Shown here in pieces: positions 1-11,000 of a stretch of 64,000 nucleotides of DNA. The translations under genes were made by a program, and so were the position numbers. Source of the stretch: Aureobasidium sp. EXF-3400. Taxonomy: Eukaryota > Ascomycota > Dothideomycetes > Dothideales > Saccotheciaceae. Location of the stretch: NCBI GenBank assembly GCA_024195585.1, contig SWBL01000206.1, positions 1 through 64,000 on the forward strand. Direction: 5' to 3'. The notes below the pieces were generated by a model that ran no database searches, had not been told where the DNA came from, and worked only from the letters and a program-made list of their open reading frames with translations. The first letter of the stretch is position 1. Each line of letters opens with the position of its first letter.

Positions 1-689
1 ACGCTACTACTCCCGGCGTATACGATCATTGCAATTGGCGGTAAATTACGTCCTGTACAGAGGATCGGGGATCTCCCTTCAGCCAGACTACCGTGTGGAC
101 TTATAGAAGGGATGTGAGGGAATCGACCTTTTCACCTTATATACCTGCCCTGATGTTTCCTTTCACTGATTTGCTCTAGCGGTTGGACATGTCATCACCA
201 TCTCGCTTTTCATCCTTGATGTTATTCGAGGGACCTTCTTTCCCAATGTCTCTTCACGATTGTTTCCAATGATTTGCGAAGATCATCCGTTCGACAACGG
301 TAGTCTGACATAGATAACTGTCTTTGAGGACCATTCTTCGTCCAGAACTGACGATACTCTTTGTAATTGAATCAGCTGGGGGTCAAGGTAGGTGCAAACG
401 ATGGATCAAACAATCAACGCGTGTCTCGGTGCCTTACGCTCCTTCCAACTCACGTCGCTTTCCACGAGACAACACCAGACAGATCTGGAAGTCACCATCA
501 ACCTTCACACTTTCCGATTTCATTCAACACACAGCAACCTTCTTAGATCCCTGTCATCTTCTTCACAATCTTCCCACCTCATCCACGCTCTCATCCTCGC
601 GCTCCTTCGGCTGACCTTCGAGTAAGTGATACTTTCTGCTGCTATCTATAACATCCATCTAATCGCACCGGTGACAGACACTCGTCAGC
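1..689. other. Left flank and probable 5' leader of the first gene
   Basis: No recognisable gene. The part from about 392 is probably the 5' leader of the gene starting at 690. A good donor (GTAAGT at 622) and an acceptor (CAG ending at 688) define a leader intron immediately before the ATG at 690. An ATG at 392 opens a frame that would splice in phase onto that gene, so a longer amino end is possible but unsupported. Confidence 0.5.
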
Positions 690-1447
690 ATGTCCAACCC
701 CATCACATTGTTCGCCGATGGCCTTACTGCCGAGACAGTCGCCGCCCACCTGAACCACGAGCCCGATTTTCCACCTGCCCAAGATCTCGATGTGTACCTA
801 GTCAAGCAGTGGATCGCGGCTTCCCACCTCAACCTTCGCAAAAAGCAGGCCAAACGTCTCGCCCCCGAGGTCCTCGAGGAACTGCGTGCTATGGAGTGAG
901 TGTTGCAAAAAGTCACTTATAGACACAATGTTGACAGATATGCAGCGGAATTTCTGCGGAAGATGCTGCCAGACACCAGCAACGTTATCCTGTCAAGCAT
1001 GACTCTCCTAAGCCCATGTACACCTGGAACGGTGATGGCTCTTTGTGTAGTAGGAGAGAGATACCTCCCAAGGATCTCAACAAACAGCCTAGCGCATGGG
1101 AGGTTGTCGGCGACAAGAGAGCTACCAAGTATGGTAAGGAGGCCAACCTGGACCTGAAGGACATCGACGAAGCTGGCGGTGTCAAGCTCGACGACATTTC
1201 AAATCTGGAAGAGTCAGAGCAGGCTGTGGACGATGCGATTGCTGAGGCAACCGCAAACGCAAAGAAGGCAAAGAAGGCAGCAAAGAGAGCCAGAAAGACC
1301 AGAAAGGCTCTTGAGAAGGCTCTCAAGGAGGCAAAGCCACCTGTTGGCCCGAAGGAAGATGATGGTGAGGACAGCGGAAACGACTCTGACTGGACTCAGA
1401 CCAGCTGGTCTCCTTCTTGGGCTTCCGACTCGGAGGAGCATGAGTAG
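690..1447 (+). CDS. Hypothetical charged protein, 235 aa, two coding exons
   Basis: I do not recognise this gene. Exons 690-895 and 946-1447 join through a 50-base intron (GTGAGT donor, TGCAG acceptor). This acceptor is the one that keeps the frame open into the long second exon; the nearer CAG at about 937 leads to a different frame. The amino half is predicted alpha-helical and contains the segment LRKKQAKRLAPEVLEELRAM. The carboxy half has a long Lys/Arg/Ala-rich helix from about residue 150 (repeated KKAKKAAKRARK type), then an acidic Ser/Asp/Trp-rich tail ending SEEHE. It has no signal peptide or membrane span and looks nuclear or cytosolic. A leader intron ends one base before the ATG. 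An alternative start at 392 would add 77 residues, but their Ser/Leu-rich composition looks like leader sequence. Confidence 0.6.
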
Positions 1448-2058
1448 GAATGTTGTCGACATACTTCGTTGCCCCAGTGTGACTTTGGCTCTCATCATTG
1501 AGCGAAGATAGCACTCCATGGGCGGTCAAGCTGCAGATGACTCCTAGGACTGTTCCACTTGAGCAGAATCAGCCATCGACTCGTTCTCAGAAAGCGTAAT
1601 GGCCCCTTTTTGCAAATAATTTTCTCCTTGCTCTTCCTGCCACGCGTTCTTCTGATATAAAAGAAATTACAAGATTTGACAGATTGAAACTCACTAGCCA
1701 CCGCACTCCTTTATCATATCCTCGTGAACATATACATCTTTCCTTCGACACAAACAGAAGTGGAATGATACAGTCATCGTTGCGAGATTCTTGATATTTG
1801 TGTCGTGGGTATCTTTTTGTGATGTGAGCAAAAGGTTAAGAATAATACCTGATCGGCTCTGTAGCCCCTCCCCCGAAGTAAAAGACTCTGATGTGGAGTT
1901 CCTCTTCCGTGCCATGCATAGTTGTGTAATGTTGCTTCCCCTCCGTTGTCCTTGTTTTGTTACAGCAAAAGAACGCCCGAAACTCCGATGTTGTCATGCT
2001 TTTCAGCACTCATTTCCTCCATTCCCTCTTCTGGATCGCCGCTGGTTCTTGTAAAATC
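1448..2058. other. Convergent 3' intergenic region
   Basis: It lies between the 3' ends of the first gene (+ strand) and RPB11 (- strand). It is T-rich and holds no supported gene; the short frames here have no protein-like character. It probably contains both 3' untranslated regions. Confidence 0.5.
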
Positions 2059-2856
2059 TCAAAGTCCATCGCGACCTTGACCGGCAATCTTCTTGAGCTC
2101 CCATTCCTTTGTGAACTCCTGATCCAGTCTCTGCAGCTCTTGGATCAAGTCTCCACAAGCTCTGATTACGGCGTCTTTGGGTGTGAGTGATCCATCGGTC
2201 TGAACGCGCAGTTCAAAGGTTGCGAACAGAGGGTGAGGGACTTTGTAGGCGGAGAACAGAATGTTGGGCGACTTTGCGAGTTTGGCGCGGAGGAGGTTGG
2301 CGAGGGTGTGATCTTCCTTGTTGAAGGTGAAGACTGCTGCGTCGGGGACACCTGTGTAATCAAGCTTGTCAGAGGGGAAGGTAAGGTGGTGCAGAGAAGA
2401 GAAGGTAACTTACGGGTTTCGGGGGCCCAGGTCACTTTCTTCTCGCCGTCGCCAAGGAGGAAGAGCTCGAATCTTGTGGGAACATCGTTAGCGACGTTGT
2501 CGTGGTCTGCTTTGTGGACTGAGAGGGTGGTGACGGGGGTGCCCATGAAGTGGTAGTGATCAGGGGCCATCTTGACGTGGATGTGAAGTGCAGTGCAACG
2601 TGACAAGGTGCTTTGTGTGTGTAGAAGAACTGAGAGTCGCGATCATAGACTGGGAGGTCGTGTGTCGCGATTGCGATAGAGGAGAGGGTTGAAAGAGAGC
2701 CATTTTATAGAGTTGCGACCAGGCAGCGAAACTCGGGGTTGGAAAGTGAGGGAACAGAGAACAGGCAGTCGCGCTCGAGAAGCGATCCAGTAAAGGCTTC
2801 GACCAGGGAAGGAGCGGAGGAAAAGAGAGCGGCGCATACCTGTCGGGAGCGTTCAT
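2059..2856 (-). CDS. RPB11: RNA polymerase II subunit RPB11
   Basis: This is the small assembly subunit of RNA polymerase II. It pairs with RPB3 as the eukaryotic counterpart of the bacterial alpha dimer, in the nucleus. Three exons, 2840-2856, 2414-2472 and 2059-2351, splice into 122 aa, matching the family's usual 115-125 aa. The family start MNAPDRFELF spans the first intron, which is unusually long here (367 bases) and separates a 17-base first exon. The conserved core NKEDHTLANLLRAKL and the segment NILFSAYKVPHPLF follow, and the carboxy tail is a Lys-rich helix. The splice phases agree with every conserved block. It is divergent from the nitronate monooxygenase gene. A gene finder could easily miss the tiny first exon and start at an internal methionine. 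Confidence 0.95.
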
Positions 2857-3293
2857 GTCTGCGGTATTACAGGGAAGCCGCTACCGGTAGAAGGATATGT
2901 CGACTCTTCAGGAAGGGTCCTTTGTCGCGTATATCGATATACAATGTCGTTATTAAGTATGCTCACGCGCAAGATAGTGGCGGGTGATGGTAGTCGGTGG
3001 TAGTTTATCGTGATACTTTGTGATACTCTCTCTGTCACAACCAAGTGAAGCTCGGCGTTGACGATCATACTGCCGGGCGGTCAGACATCCCCGGGTCCTG
3101 CGGGAGTGCCTTTCCCGCTCTCGCCGACACCTTTGCGGAGACCAACGACATTCCCGAGGCACGGTCGAGAGGCATCTAGACATAGAAAAGGCATGTAATC
3201 GCCAGAACGTAAGACCTAAACTTGTGCTGTACTCAACATCGTTTACAGATTGAACTTGTGCGGTCTGTCCTGAACATTGTCTACACACCAAAA
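2857..3293. promoter_or_regulatory. Divergent promoter, RPB11 / nitronate monooxygenase
   Basis: These 437 bases separate two genes transcribed away from each other, so they must hold both start regions. I see no clear TATA box and no strong repeated motif. Confidence 0.5.
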
Positions 3294-4367
3294 ATGGCTT
3301 CATCTCTTACTGCCACATATCCATGGACTAAAGCGCCACTCATCAGTTGCGCTCCAATGCGCCTGATAGCCAATGCAACACTCGCAGCCGCAACATCCAT
3401 AGCCGGTGGTCTCGGTTTCATAGGCGCAGGCAGCGACATCAGCACTCTATCCTCCGAACTCTCCCAAGCCCGTGATATTCTAACCAAAGCCAACCTATCC
3501 ACAAGCACTGGCGTCTTGCCCATAGGCGTTGGCTTTCTCATCTGGGGTGCACCATTGGCAGATACGTTAGCTATCCTCAAGAAACCAGAAAACACACCTG
3601 CAGCAGTATGGCTCTTTGCTCCGAGGAATCCAAACCAGCTCAAAGACTGGACGGAGGGTGTTCGCAAAGCTACGGGCAACAAGTCAAAGATCTGGATCCA
3701 AGTAACCAGCGTCCGTGAAGCTCTTGAAGCCGTCAAACTCGCAAGCCCCGATGTTCTGGTAGTCCAAGGCACCGACGCTGGTGGCCATGGTGCAGCTCAA
3801 GGAGCAGGCATCATCTCTCTAGTGCCCGAAACAATCGATGCCGTGACCGAACTCTGCAAATCCTCTTCCTCGACACCATTGCCGTTTTTCGTGGCAGCAG
3901 GTGGAATCAGCGAGGGCAGAGGCGCAGCAGCGGCAATCTGTTTGGGGGCTCAAGGCGTATGTCTAGGCACGAGATATCTCGCTGCAAACGAAGCAACCAT
4001 CGCATCTGGATACCGAGATGCAGTACTTCGCGCTTCTGATGGAGGAAGCACTACAATTCGCTCATCGGTATACGACCAGCTTCGCGGCACTACAGAATGG
4101 CCCGCTGGCTATGGTGGACGTGGTGTCTTGAATGCAAGCTATCGAGATCACGAGGCTGGTGTGACATTCGAGGACAACAAGAAGTTGTATGAAGAGGCAG
4201 TCGCATCGGGAGATAAAGGCTGGGAGGGCGATAGGGCGAGATTGACGACTTATGCAGGCACGGGGATTGGTCTTGTCAAGACGATCATGAGTGCAGAGGC
4301 GATTACACAAGAGGTCCGAGATGATGCTGCAAAGGCGTTGTCAAGCGTCTCTGTGTCCAAGCTATAA
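3294..4367 (+). CDS. Nitronate monooxygenase (2-nitropropane dioxygenase family), 357 aa
   Basis: FMN-dependent enzymes of this family oxidise alkyl nitronates such as propionate-3-nitronate to carbonyl compounds and nitrite. The protein is a single-exon TIM barrel. It begins with the family signature of an Ala-Pro-Met turn (SCAPM near residue 20), followed by AGGLGFIGAG. The phosphate-binding motif is VQGTDAGGHG, with the catalytic-type His at residue 165. A second flavin-binding run is VAAGGISEGRGAAAAICLGA, followed by the conserved LGTRYLA. Length fits the family (about 330-380 aa). The ATG at 3294 is chosen because the frame upstream has no earlier ATG and lacks conservation. It is probably cytosolic, since no targeting signal is seen. 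The exact substrate cannot be read from the sequence. Confidence 0.88.
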   Translation: MASSLTATYPWTKAPLISCAPMRLIANATLAAATSIAGGLGFIGAGSDISTLSSELSQARDILTKANLSTSTGVLPIGVGFLIWGAPLADTLAILKKPENTPAAVWLFAPRNPNQLKDWTEGVRKATGNKSKIWIQVTSVREALEAVKLASPDVLVVQGTDAGGHGAAQGAGIISLVPETIDAVTELCKSSSSTPLPFFVAAGGISEGRGAAAAICLGAQGVCLGTRYLAANEATIASGYRDAVLRASDGGSTTIRSSVYDQLRGTTEWPAGYGGRGVLNASYRDHEAGVTFEDNKKLYEEAVASGDKGWEGDRARLTTYAGTGIGLVKTIMSAEAITQEVRDDAAKALSSVSVSKL

Positions 4368-4994
4368 TAGAGATGAACATGTGTTCCATCTCATCACAAG
4401 CGCACAGTCAAGACATACCTTCTATATTTTCACAAGCATGAGCGGTTGAACTTGAATTTCTCTTCAGAAAATAATATCTCATTTGCCTTTGCAGACAGAA
4501 AGAAGCTATACACAGTTCCTTCCATTCTTTGATGCTCTCGCACCTGTCCATTACAAGTTACCCGCGATGGAAAGAAAGAAGAAAAAAGCAGCCAGAGGGA
4601 TCCGCAACCATTTCGGATCCCCACCCACACAGCAACCGTTTAGGAGTACCAACAAAACAGAAATAAGTGACGATGCCGCAGTAGTGATGATGAGATGATG
4701 AGTGATGGTGATGAGCAACAAAGGAAAGATAGAGCAAGGATGGTTTGGTGATCTTCCTTTTCCCCAATCTAGCCATTTCTTGCGAAGTGGTGGTGTAGAA
4801 GGGTTGAATGAGAAATCAATAATAGACATGAAGTTGGGGAAAAGGGTAAAAATGCCGACAGCAACGCAAAGAGAACAACCAGAAAACAGACAACACCCCT
4901 TTTTTGCTATTTCATAGACACATTACCGTAGGGAAAGAACCAGCCTTCTATTTCGTATGAAGAACCTTCGTCTCTTGATGAAAGCATCAGCGCA
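4368..4994. other. Convergent intergenic region, low-complexity
   Basis: No supported gene. It contains purine-rich runs and a GATGATGA-like low-complexity patch at about 4680-4715. It lies between the 3' ends of the nitronate monooxygenase and TBC genes. Confidence 0.5.
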
Positions 4995-7487
4995 CTATCG
5001 CTTGTTGCCATTGAGATCAGGAGTCGAGCTGTGGGGAGAGATTTTGCCGGCTTCGCGAATGGCCACAATGACTTGTTCTTCTTCAAAGTCTAATGGGCGA
5101 GCACCCCAGCCGATGAGAGATAGAAGTTCCTCTCTAGGTCCATAAAGTCTGCTCTCAAGCAACGCCAGCACACCAACTGCCGCGCGAACAAACGTCTTGT
5201 CGCCTTCGAAAACAGCGATATCCCAGAGTCGACTGCAGGAGTCCGGGCTGAGAAGCTGTGTGCCGAGGGTAGCAAGGAAAGGATGCAACCACTCTTCGGG
5301 AGCCTTGAATCCGGTCTCGGGATTTGTCAGGTGTTCATGCAGACGAGGCATCTTGTACTTTAGCGTAGAGAGAACAGTCGAATAGATACGGGACATGGTT
5401 GCTTGATCGTTGATCAAAAAGGCAAGGGCCAGTGGTCGGTTCAACATGTTGGCAAGAGCAATAAAAGCAGCCGATGCACTCATGTTGAGCACGAGCAAAC
5501 CTGCAACCTTGTGGACTCCGTAGACATAGCCAACATCACTGCGGTAGGCTGAATAGGCGAGAAGTACGTCTTCCAGAGTAGAATGGAGAGGCGCGCCGCG
5601 ACCAAAGATACCGAGTTCAGGGAAGACTGTGGTAACATCGCGTGAGATGGCAGCTAACCAATCTGCGTCAGCGTGCTTAGAACGTTCTTCTTCTGGAAGT
5701 CTGTTGACCGAAGATTGCAGTACACGGGCGCGTTTGAGAGCATGGGTGTATGACGCTTCGGTCAGCGACAGCTCATTGCCGATAGCCTTGCTCCAAACAG
5801 TGCCTCTGTCTCTGGGGGTGACACCGCGCCACCAAAGCTCGCGAGTTCTGGGTTCTTTGACCACATCGTCCCAGTTGGGAATGACGTGTTGCTCCCAGAT
5901 ACGGGCAATGTTGGATTCAGTATGTTTGCGTTGTTGCTGTTGTTCGGCTTCCTTTGCAAGTCGTTTCTTCTCGGCCGCCTCGGCTGCAGCCATCATCCTC
6001 TCCCACTCCTTGATATGCTTCTTCTCCTCTTTCTGGCTTTTGGGTGGAAGCCACGATGGACGTGTCCTTGTGAGTACAGCCTCCTTCTCTTTGCTGATTG
6101 GCAGTGGGTCGATCATGACGTTTCCTTTCTGCAGCGGTGGCAGCTCCATAACGCTAGTTTTCGTTCTAAGCTTCATCGAGGGACGTGGAGGACTGCCGTT
6201 GGTGCTGTTGCGGGTGGAGCGACGTCTGTCTTGCGACACACGCTCAGCGTGCTCTTCCAAAGCAGCGGCGACCTCACGGGCTTCTTCGCTGAGATCTTCT
6301 TTCCAAGTTCTGCCACGCTGAAGTCTAGGCGAGGAAGGTTCTGGGGGAAATGCGCTGACGGTAGCGCTGTGGGGCATGCTGGGTCGTGTGGCAGAGCGAG
6401 GGGCTTCTTCTGTGGACGATGTGTTGCTGGCTGTCGGCTTGAGCTCTGGCGTCAGGCTGGTAGAAATGATTCTGGTGGGACTCGAGGGAGTCGAATGCAT
6501 CGGAGGGCGTGGGGAGATGGGGACATTCCAGATGACGGCATCTTCAGGCACTTCCTCGTCGGAATCGTGGTATTCGGCCTCGAGTTCTTTTACTGACTTC
6601 CTTGGCTTCAAAGTAGGCCTGGGGGCCAGGGTCCGTGGTCCTGCAGATGTGGGCGAAAGGCCGCCATCGCTACGAGCCTGACCGATAGGAGAGATTGACC
6701 TCGAAGGACGAGTCTTTGCCCCCATGACGAGCGATGGCGTTGAGGGACTAGTAAAGCCTCGACGCATGGGGCGAGCATTGAAGTTGGCAGCATTGACATG
6801 CGACTTTAGGCTCGGGTAGCGAGGGCGGTGGGTGTTGGTAGCATCGCGCAAGACTTCAGGAGCTGAAGGGCTGCGGCCATTGTGAGCAGCGGCCGACACG
6901 GTTCTTCGAGTTGGAGATGCACGTGTATTCGAGAGTTTCCTCTGTGTAATTCGAACGTGTAGGTCGTCTGCCTCGTCTCTGCCAGAGTCGGCCAGAGCGA
7001 TGTCCTCGAAGTGCGACAGGTTGTCGTGGCTGGGTTGACTGGTCAAGCAGGTGGAACGGCACGAGCCCGACGACTTGGACGACTTGGAGCCGGTTAATTC
7101 TGGTGGAGAGCCGGGGCTGTGGTCTCGATCGGTATTGGTGGTAGTGGTTGTGATAGATTTCGTGGTTACATGGGTCGTCATTGTCTTGTTATCGCTGGCG
7201 TAAGGGAGAAACGAGTGGACGCAAGGCCGGGGCGTTGCTATTGTTGATGGAATCTGGCTATGCTTGAAAAGGGCCCAATAATCATGCTCGGCCTCTGCGA
7301 TGGGCTGCTGGAAACGATGCAAAGAATTGAATGTCAAGTGTTTGGGCACGGAAGGAAAAACGGAAGAATGGTGGGAAAGATGATGATGCGGGTAGTTGAA
7401 AAGAAAGACGTCTAGTCCAGAGGCTTCCTCGACTGCCTCTAGACGGCGGCGTGGATCATCAACAAAATGCGTCAAAGCGCTAGCCAT
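4995..7487 (-). CDS. TBC-domain protein (TBC1D12/14-like) with both catalytic fingers replaced, 830 aa
   Basis: TBC domains normally stimulate GTP hydrolysis by Rab GTPases in membrane traffic. This single-exon protein has a long, disordered, Ser/Pro/Thr/Arg-rich amino half. A Lys/Glu/Gln-rich helix (about residues 490-530, with repeated AEAAEKKRLAKEAEQQQQ) leads into a carboxy-terminal TBC domain from about residue 550 to 810. The first TBC motif, RxxxW (RGTVW), is present. The catalytic-arginine motif IxxDxxR reads ISRDVTT, so the arginine is Thr620. The glutamine-finger motif YxQ reads YVY, so the glutamine is Tyr656. Flanking conserved segments such as AFIALANMLNRPLALAF are intact, so this is not a frame error. 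It may be a pseudoenzyme that binds a Rab without acting as a GAP, or it may use another mechanism. Confidence 0.88.
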   Translation of the reverse strand: MASALTHFVDDPRRRLEAVEEASGLDVFLFNYPHHHLSHHSSVFPSVPKHLTFNSLHRFQQPIAEAEHDYWALFKHSQIPSTIATPRPCVHSFLPYASDNKTMTTHVTTKSITTTTTNTDRDHSPGSPPELTGSKSSKSSGSCRSTCLTSQPSHDNLSHFEDIALADSGRDEADDLHVRITQRKLSNTRASPTRRTVSAAAHNGRSPSAPEVLRDATNTHRPRYPSLKSHVNAANFNARPMRRGFTSPSTPSLVMGAKTRPSRSISPIGQARSDGGLSPTSAGPRTLAPRPTLKPRKSVKELEAEYHDSDEEVPEDAVIWNVPISPRPPMHSTPSSPTRIISTSLTPELKPTASNTSSTEEAPRSATRPSMPHSATVSAFPPEPSSPRLQRGRTWKEDLSEEAREVAAALEEHAERVSQDRRRSTRNSTNGSPPRPSMKLRTKTSVMELPPLQKGNVMIDPLPISKEKEAVLTRTRPSWLPPKSQKEEKKHIKEWERMMAAAEAAEKKRLAKEAEQQQQRKHTESNIARIWEQHVIPNWDDVVKEPRTRELWWRGVTPRDRGTVWSKAIGNELSLTEASYTHALKRARVLQSSVNRLPEEERSKHADADWLAAISRDVTTVFPELGIFGRGAPLHSTLEDVLLAYSAYRSDVGYVYGVHKVAGLLVLNMSASAAFIALANMLNRPLALAFLINDQATMSRIYSTVLSTLKYKMPRLHEHLTNPETGFKAPEEWLHPFLATLGTQLLSPDSCSRLWDIAVFEGDKTFVRAAVGVLALLESRLYGPREELLSLIGWGARPLDFEEEQVIVAIREAGKISPHSSTPDLNGNKR

Positions 7488-8087
7488 CCTTGAAGTGCTT
7501 GAGGGCTCAGCCGTTTGTTCCTGGCGCCAAAAAGGAGTTGTGTTCGCGGATCCTCTTTTTGTGAATCTTGTGCCGCGACCGGGACCGCTGCACGCCTGAT
7601 GCTTGTGAATCTCCTGGAATGGAAAACGGCTCCTGCTGTATATATCTCTTCAATCAGGGGGAGAGGGGAAGCATGGCTTTTGACTATTCACATCTGAAAC
7701 TGTTAACCTTTGAAATTGTCACAAAATCCGGGTTCAAGCATCGTGCATGCTGGTGGCATGGTCGCATGAATTCTGCTGTCATTCTTCTATGATGCGCCTT
7801 TCACCCCCACGGCCAAGCTCCCGCCATTATCAAGGAAAACCTGCAATCGCAATCGCAAAAAACCTAGGCAAGCACCGCGAAACCGTTTGATCGAGATAGA
7901 TCGTGCGACTCGCCCGTGTCTTAAAACGCGGGGCTTCTGGCTGTCGTTCGTATTCATGCTAGCCAGTCTTGTTCCTTCTGCCCTGTCCACACATCATGCG
8001 CTTGTCCATCTGATCCTCGGCCTCAACCTTGCAAAGCAGGAACCTCACTCCGGACGCGGGTGCGCGTGGTTGGCGACCTTTTTGACT
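7488..8087. other. Intergenic region, TBC promoter and TERT 3' end
   Basis: It lies between the TBC start codon and the telomerase stop codon, both on the - strand. A TATATAT stretch at 7639-7645, about 150 bases upstream of the TBC start, is a possible TATA element. No gene seen. Confidence 0.4.
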
Positions 8088-11000
8088 CTACACACCCGCC
8101 ATCTCAAGCGCCTGTCTTTCTCTAGCTTTCAAACTCAATCCCGCTTCCGCCATCTCCCGCTGTAGCCAAGCCAGCAAGCCACAAAAGCCCGTCTGACGTC
8201 TTGCAAAGCACTTTTCGAACGAGTGACAAGCCAACCTGTTTGGTGGTGGTTCAAATCATCAGCACATCAAGTTTTCAAGATATTCACAAGCCTTAGCGAT
8301 CAGTGGGGTTCCTTCCTTTCCGCGGCGGCATGCGTGGGAAAAGGAAAAGGCAGCGAGGACGGTGTCAAAGCCCAGGCATTCTCCGCGCCTTATCGGACTC
8401 TCTCCATCATTCACCGTGATCGCCGTTGCAAGCATAATGTCGTCTGTATCATCAGTGACTTACCAACGTGTTTGCGTCTTACTCAGAGCGCATGCGTATT
8501 CAATGTCACTGCTCTGCTTTTCCCTCTTGCGTTTCATCAGTCCATAGCTGACATGTATCAAGTCATCGATTGTTTCTGCGGTACGCGGCTCGAATCAGTA
8601 TGTATTACCGAGTAAAGCCATAAGATCAACAAATGATAGACATGTTATGTCGATCAACGCTTGTGTCGAAAATCTCGACGTTCAACGTTCGCAATAACGT
8701 AGCCATGAACACATTGTGATGTTTTGGCTCAGTCCAAGCAACCATATCAACAAACGAACTTACTGATTATCAGAGCGGTGGACGGTCTCTTCGTCTGAGA
8801 AAGACATCGGATGTAGTTGAAGCACCGTTCCGCCGTGTCTGCAAACATGCGGGATACGTTGGCGATCACGGTTCCAATGTGATTGTGTCGGGTGCACAAA
8901 TGCATGGTGTGCATATGCAGTTTCAGCATGCTAGTGCACAAGCGTCAGTCGGTTTCAGCGTTCCTCCCCTACCGCCCTGCGCGACTTCAAGGTATGCAGT
9001 GTCAACTCACTTGAATGTCTTGCGATAGAAGTTCTGTCCTGGGGACCTCGAGAAGTCGACTGTCGTGGCTGCCGCCATATCTGGGCGCTTGTCAGTAAGG
9101 AGCAGTCTTGTATGCTATGTCAGCGCCTACTGTTTTGCTGTCGACGAGTTTCGTCCCTGGTGATGTTGAGATTGACCGTGTTGATAGCGTTGCCACAGTA
9201 CGGGAAGTTGGTAACTGCGGGTAGTCTGGACACGATCCTACCATCAACCTGCACATCGAAGTTGACCTTCGACTTGTCTTCTTTCACCTTGAGTCCATAC
9301 TCTGGAAGTCCGCGATGCATGACCTGAACAAAGCGGGTTGCATCATCGTGGTTAGTGGTGATTAGCAAGAAGTCATCGATCAATCGAAGAAGCAGACTTT
9401 CGCCGTCCTGCAAGAAGTCTAACACTCTCTGCTCCAGATCAGCGTAGAAGAAGTTACACAACAAGCTAGAAACGATCGACCCCTGCGGTATGCCAGTTGT
9501 CTGCCGATAAAACTTCTTTCCAATCTGGACAATGTTGCGTTCAATGTGTTCTCTGAGTAACGCGAGAATACCGGCACGACTTTTGTGTGTCTTGCCCTCG
9601 AGGTCCACAAAGACAGTGCCCAATGCAGCTTCAGCTTCTTTCTGGGCATGATCCGAGAACGTCTCTTTCTGGTCAATGATCCGTGCTTTGCCCTTGAACT
9701 TCCATGAAGCTTTGGGTGTGATTGTCGGTTGATCTTCAGAAGTGCTGCATTCTCCCAGAGCTTTGGCTTGAGCGTATCTCGTGATCGTGTATCCTTCTGC
9801 GCTTATCAGAGCGTTCAGCAATCTCAGCAACGGTTTCTGCGGTATGCTGTCGAAGCAAGACTTCACATCGACCTTTGCAAAGTACAGCGGTTTGCTGGCA
9901 TTTCCAGATTGCTGTAACTGATTTCGGAATTGGTGCAAGCGCTGATACATCTCATCCGAAGAGAACATTGAAGAGCCTAGCCTCTCTGGTGCGATTGACT
10001 ACATTTCGTCAGGAAACCAGACTCAAATCAAGGAGGATGGATCGTACCTTTTCCAGGTTCAGAACATGGAATGCTGGAGTTAGGATCTTGTTGACACTCT
10101 TGCCGAGTACCAGTCTGCCATTCCTTTTTGTCAGTACCCTCCGCTTCAGGTTGATGATGGGTCGAAGGCCTGTCTCCTTGGGAAGTAAGCGAACACGGCC
10201 AGTACCGATTGACATGTTTGAAAGTGTCTTTCTCGCTTTGCTCTGTCCAACCTCTTCGAACATAGATGTTCTCAGATTGGTCAAGGCTGGTTCGGACAAC
10301 TTCTGCCATATATCATGACGAAAGTACAAAAGTCGGTTTCGGTAATGGGAGGATTCTGTGACATAAAAGTTGCTGCTGATCAGAGGGATGAGGAACGAAT
10401 CGAAGAGATAGTAAAGAAGTTCGGCAAAAATCTCCTTTCGTTTCGCGAAGTCGGAAGCTGACATCTTGCCGTCAGCTGGCTCATTTGGTGGTCTGAGCCA
10501 AGTGATGTTGGAGATCTGCTTGGTGGTCAGTGATAGTTCTATTACATCTCTACCTTCCATACCTTTATACTGTGAGCCACCTCATGCAGCATCAGACTTT
10601 CATATCGCCCCAGTTTGACAAAACGATCGATCTGATGCATGATGTGCGCTTTGTTTACGGCTCCAATTTCTCCTTCACCCCATAGCCTGCTTGGGAAAAC
10701 TTTGACTATCACGGATCTGCAGAATGCTGACACCTGAGAAGAAGACGTTGCAAACCGCATGATACTCTGACTTTCAGTATCTGCACTACTGCCTTGTGAA
10801 TCTGGATCAGGACAGTAATATTGCAGTAACGCTGAGTAAGCACATCTCTGGTGTCGAGTGAGCAAATGGCCAGCTAGAGTCTCACACTCTCCACGTAATC
10901 GCTTTGGCAGGGATCGCTGCTTGGATCTTCTGTTTGCCAAGTTTATCTCCTGCTCTCGGAGAGTGTAATCTTTGAATGGCTGCGCTGAGTTTTTCATGTC

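Noticed and set aside
5629..6596. Two + strand frames of about 230 codons over the TBC gene
   Set aside because: Shadows of the TBC protein on the other strand; no domain and no splice partners.
8223..8615. A 130-codon + strand frame
   Set aside because: Opposite the TERT C-terminal exons, which account for this sequence in frame.
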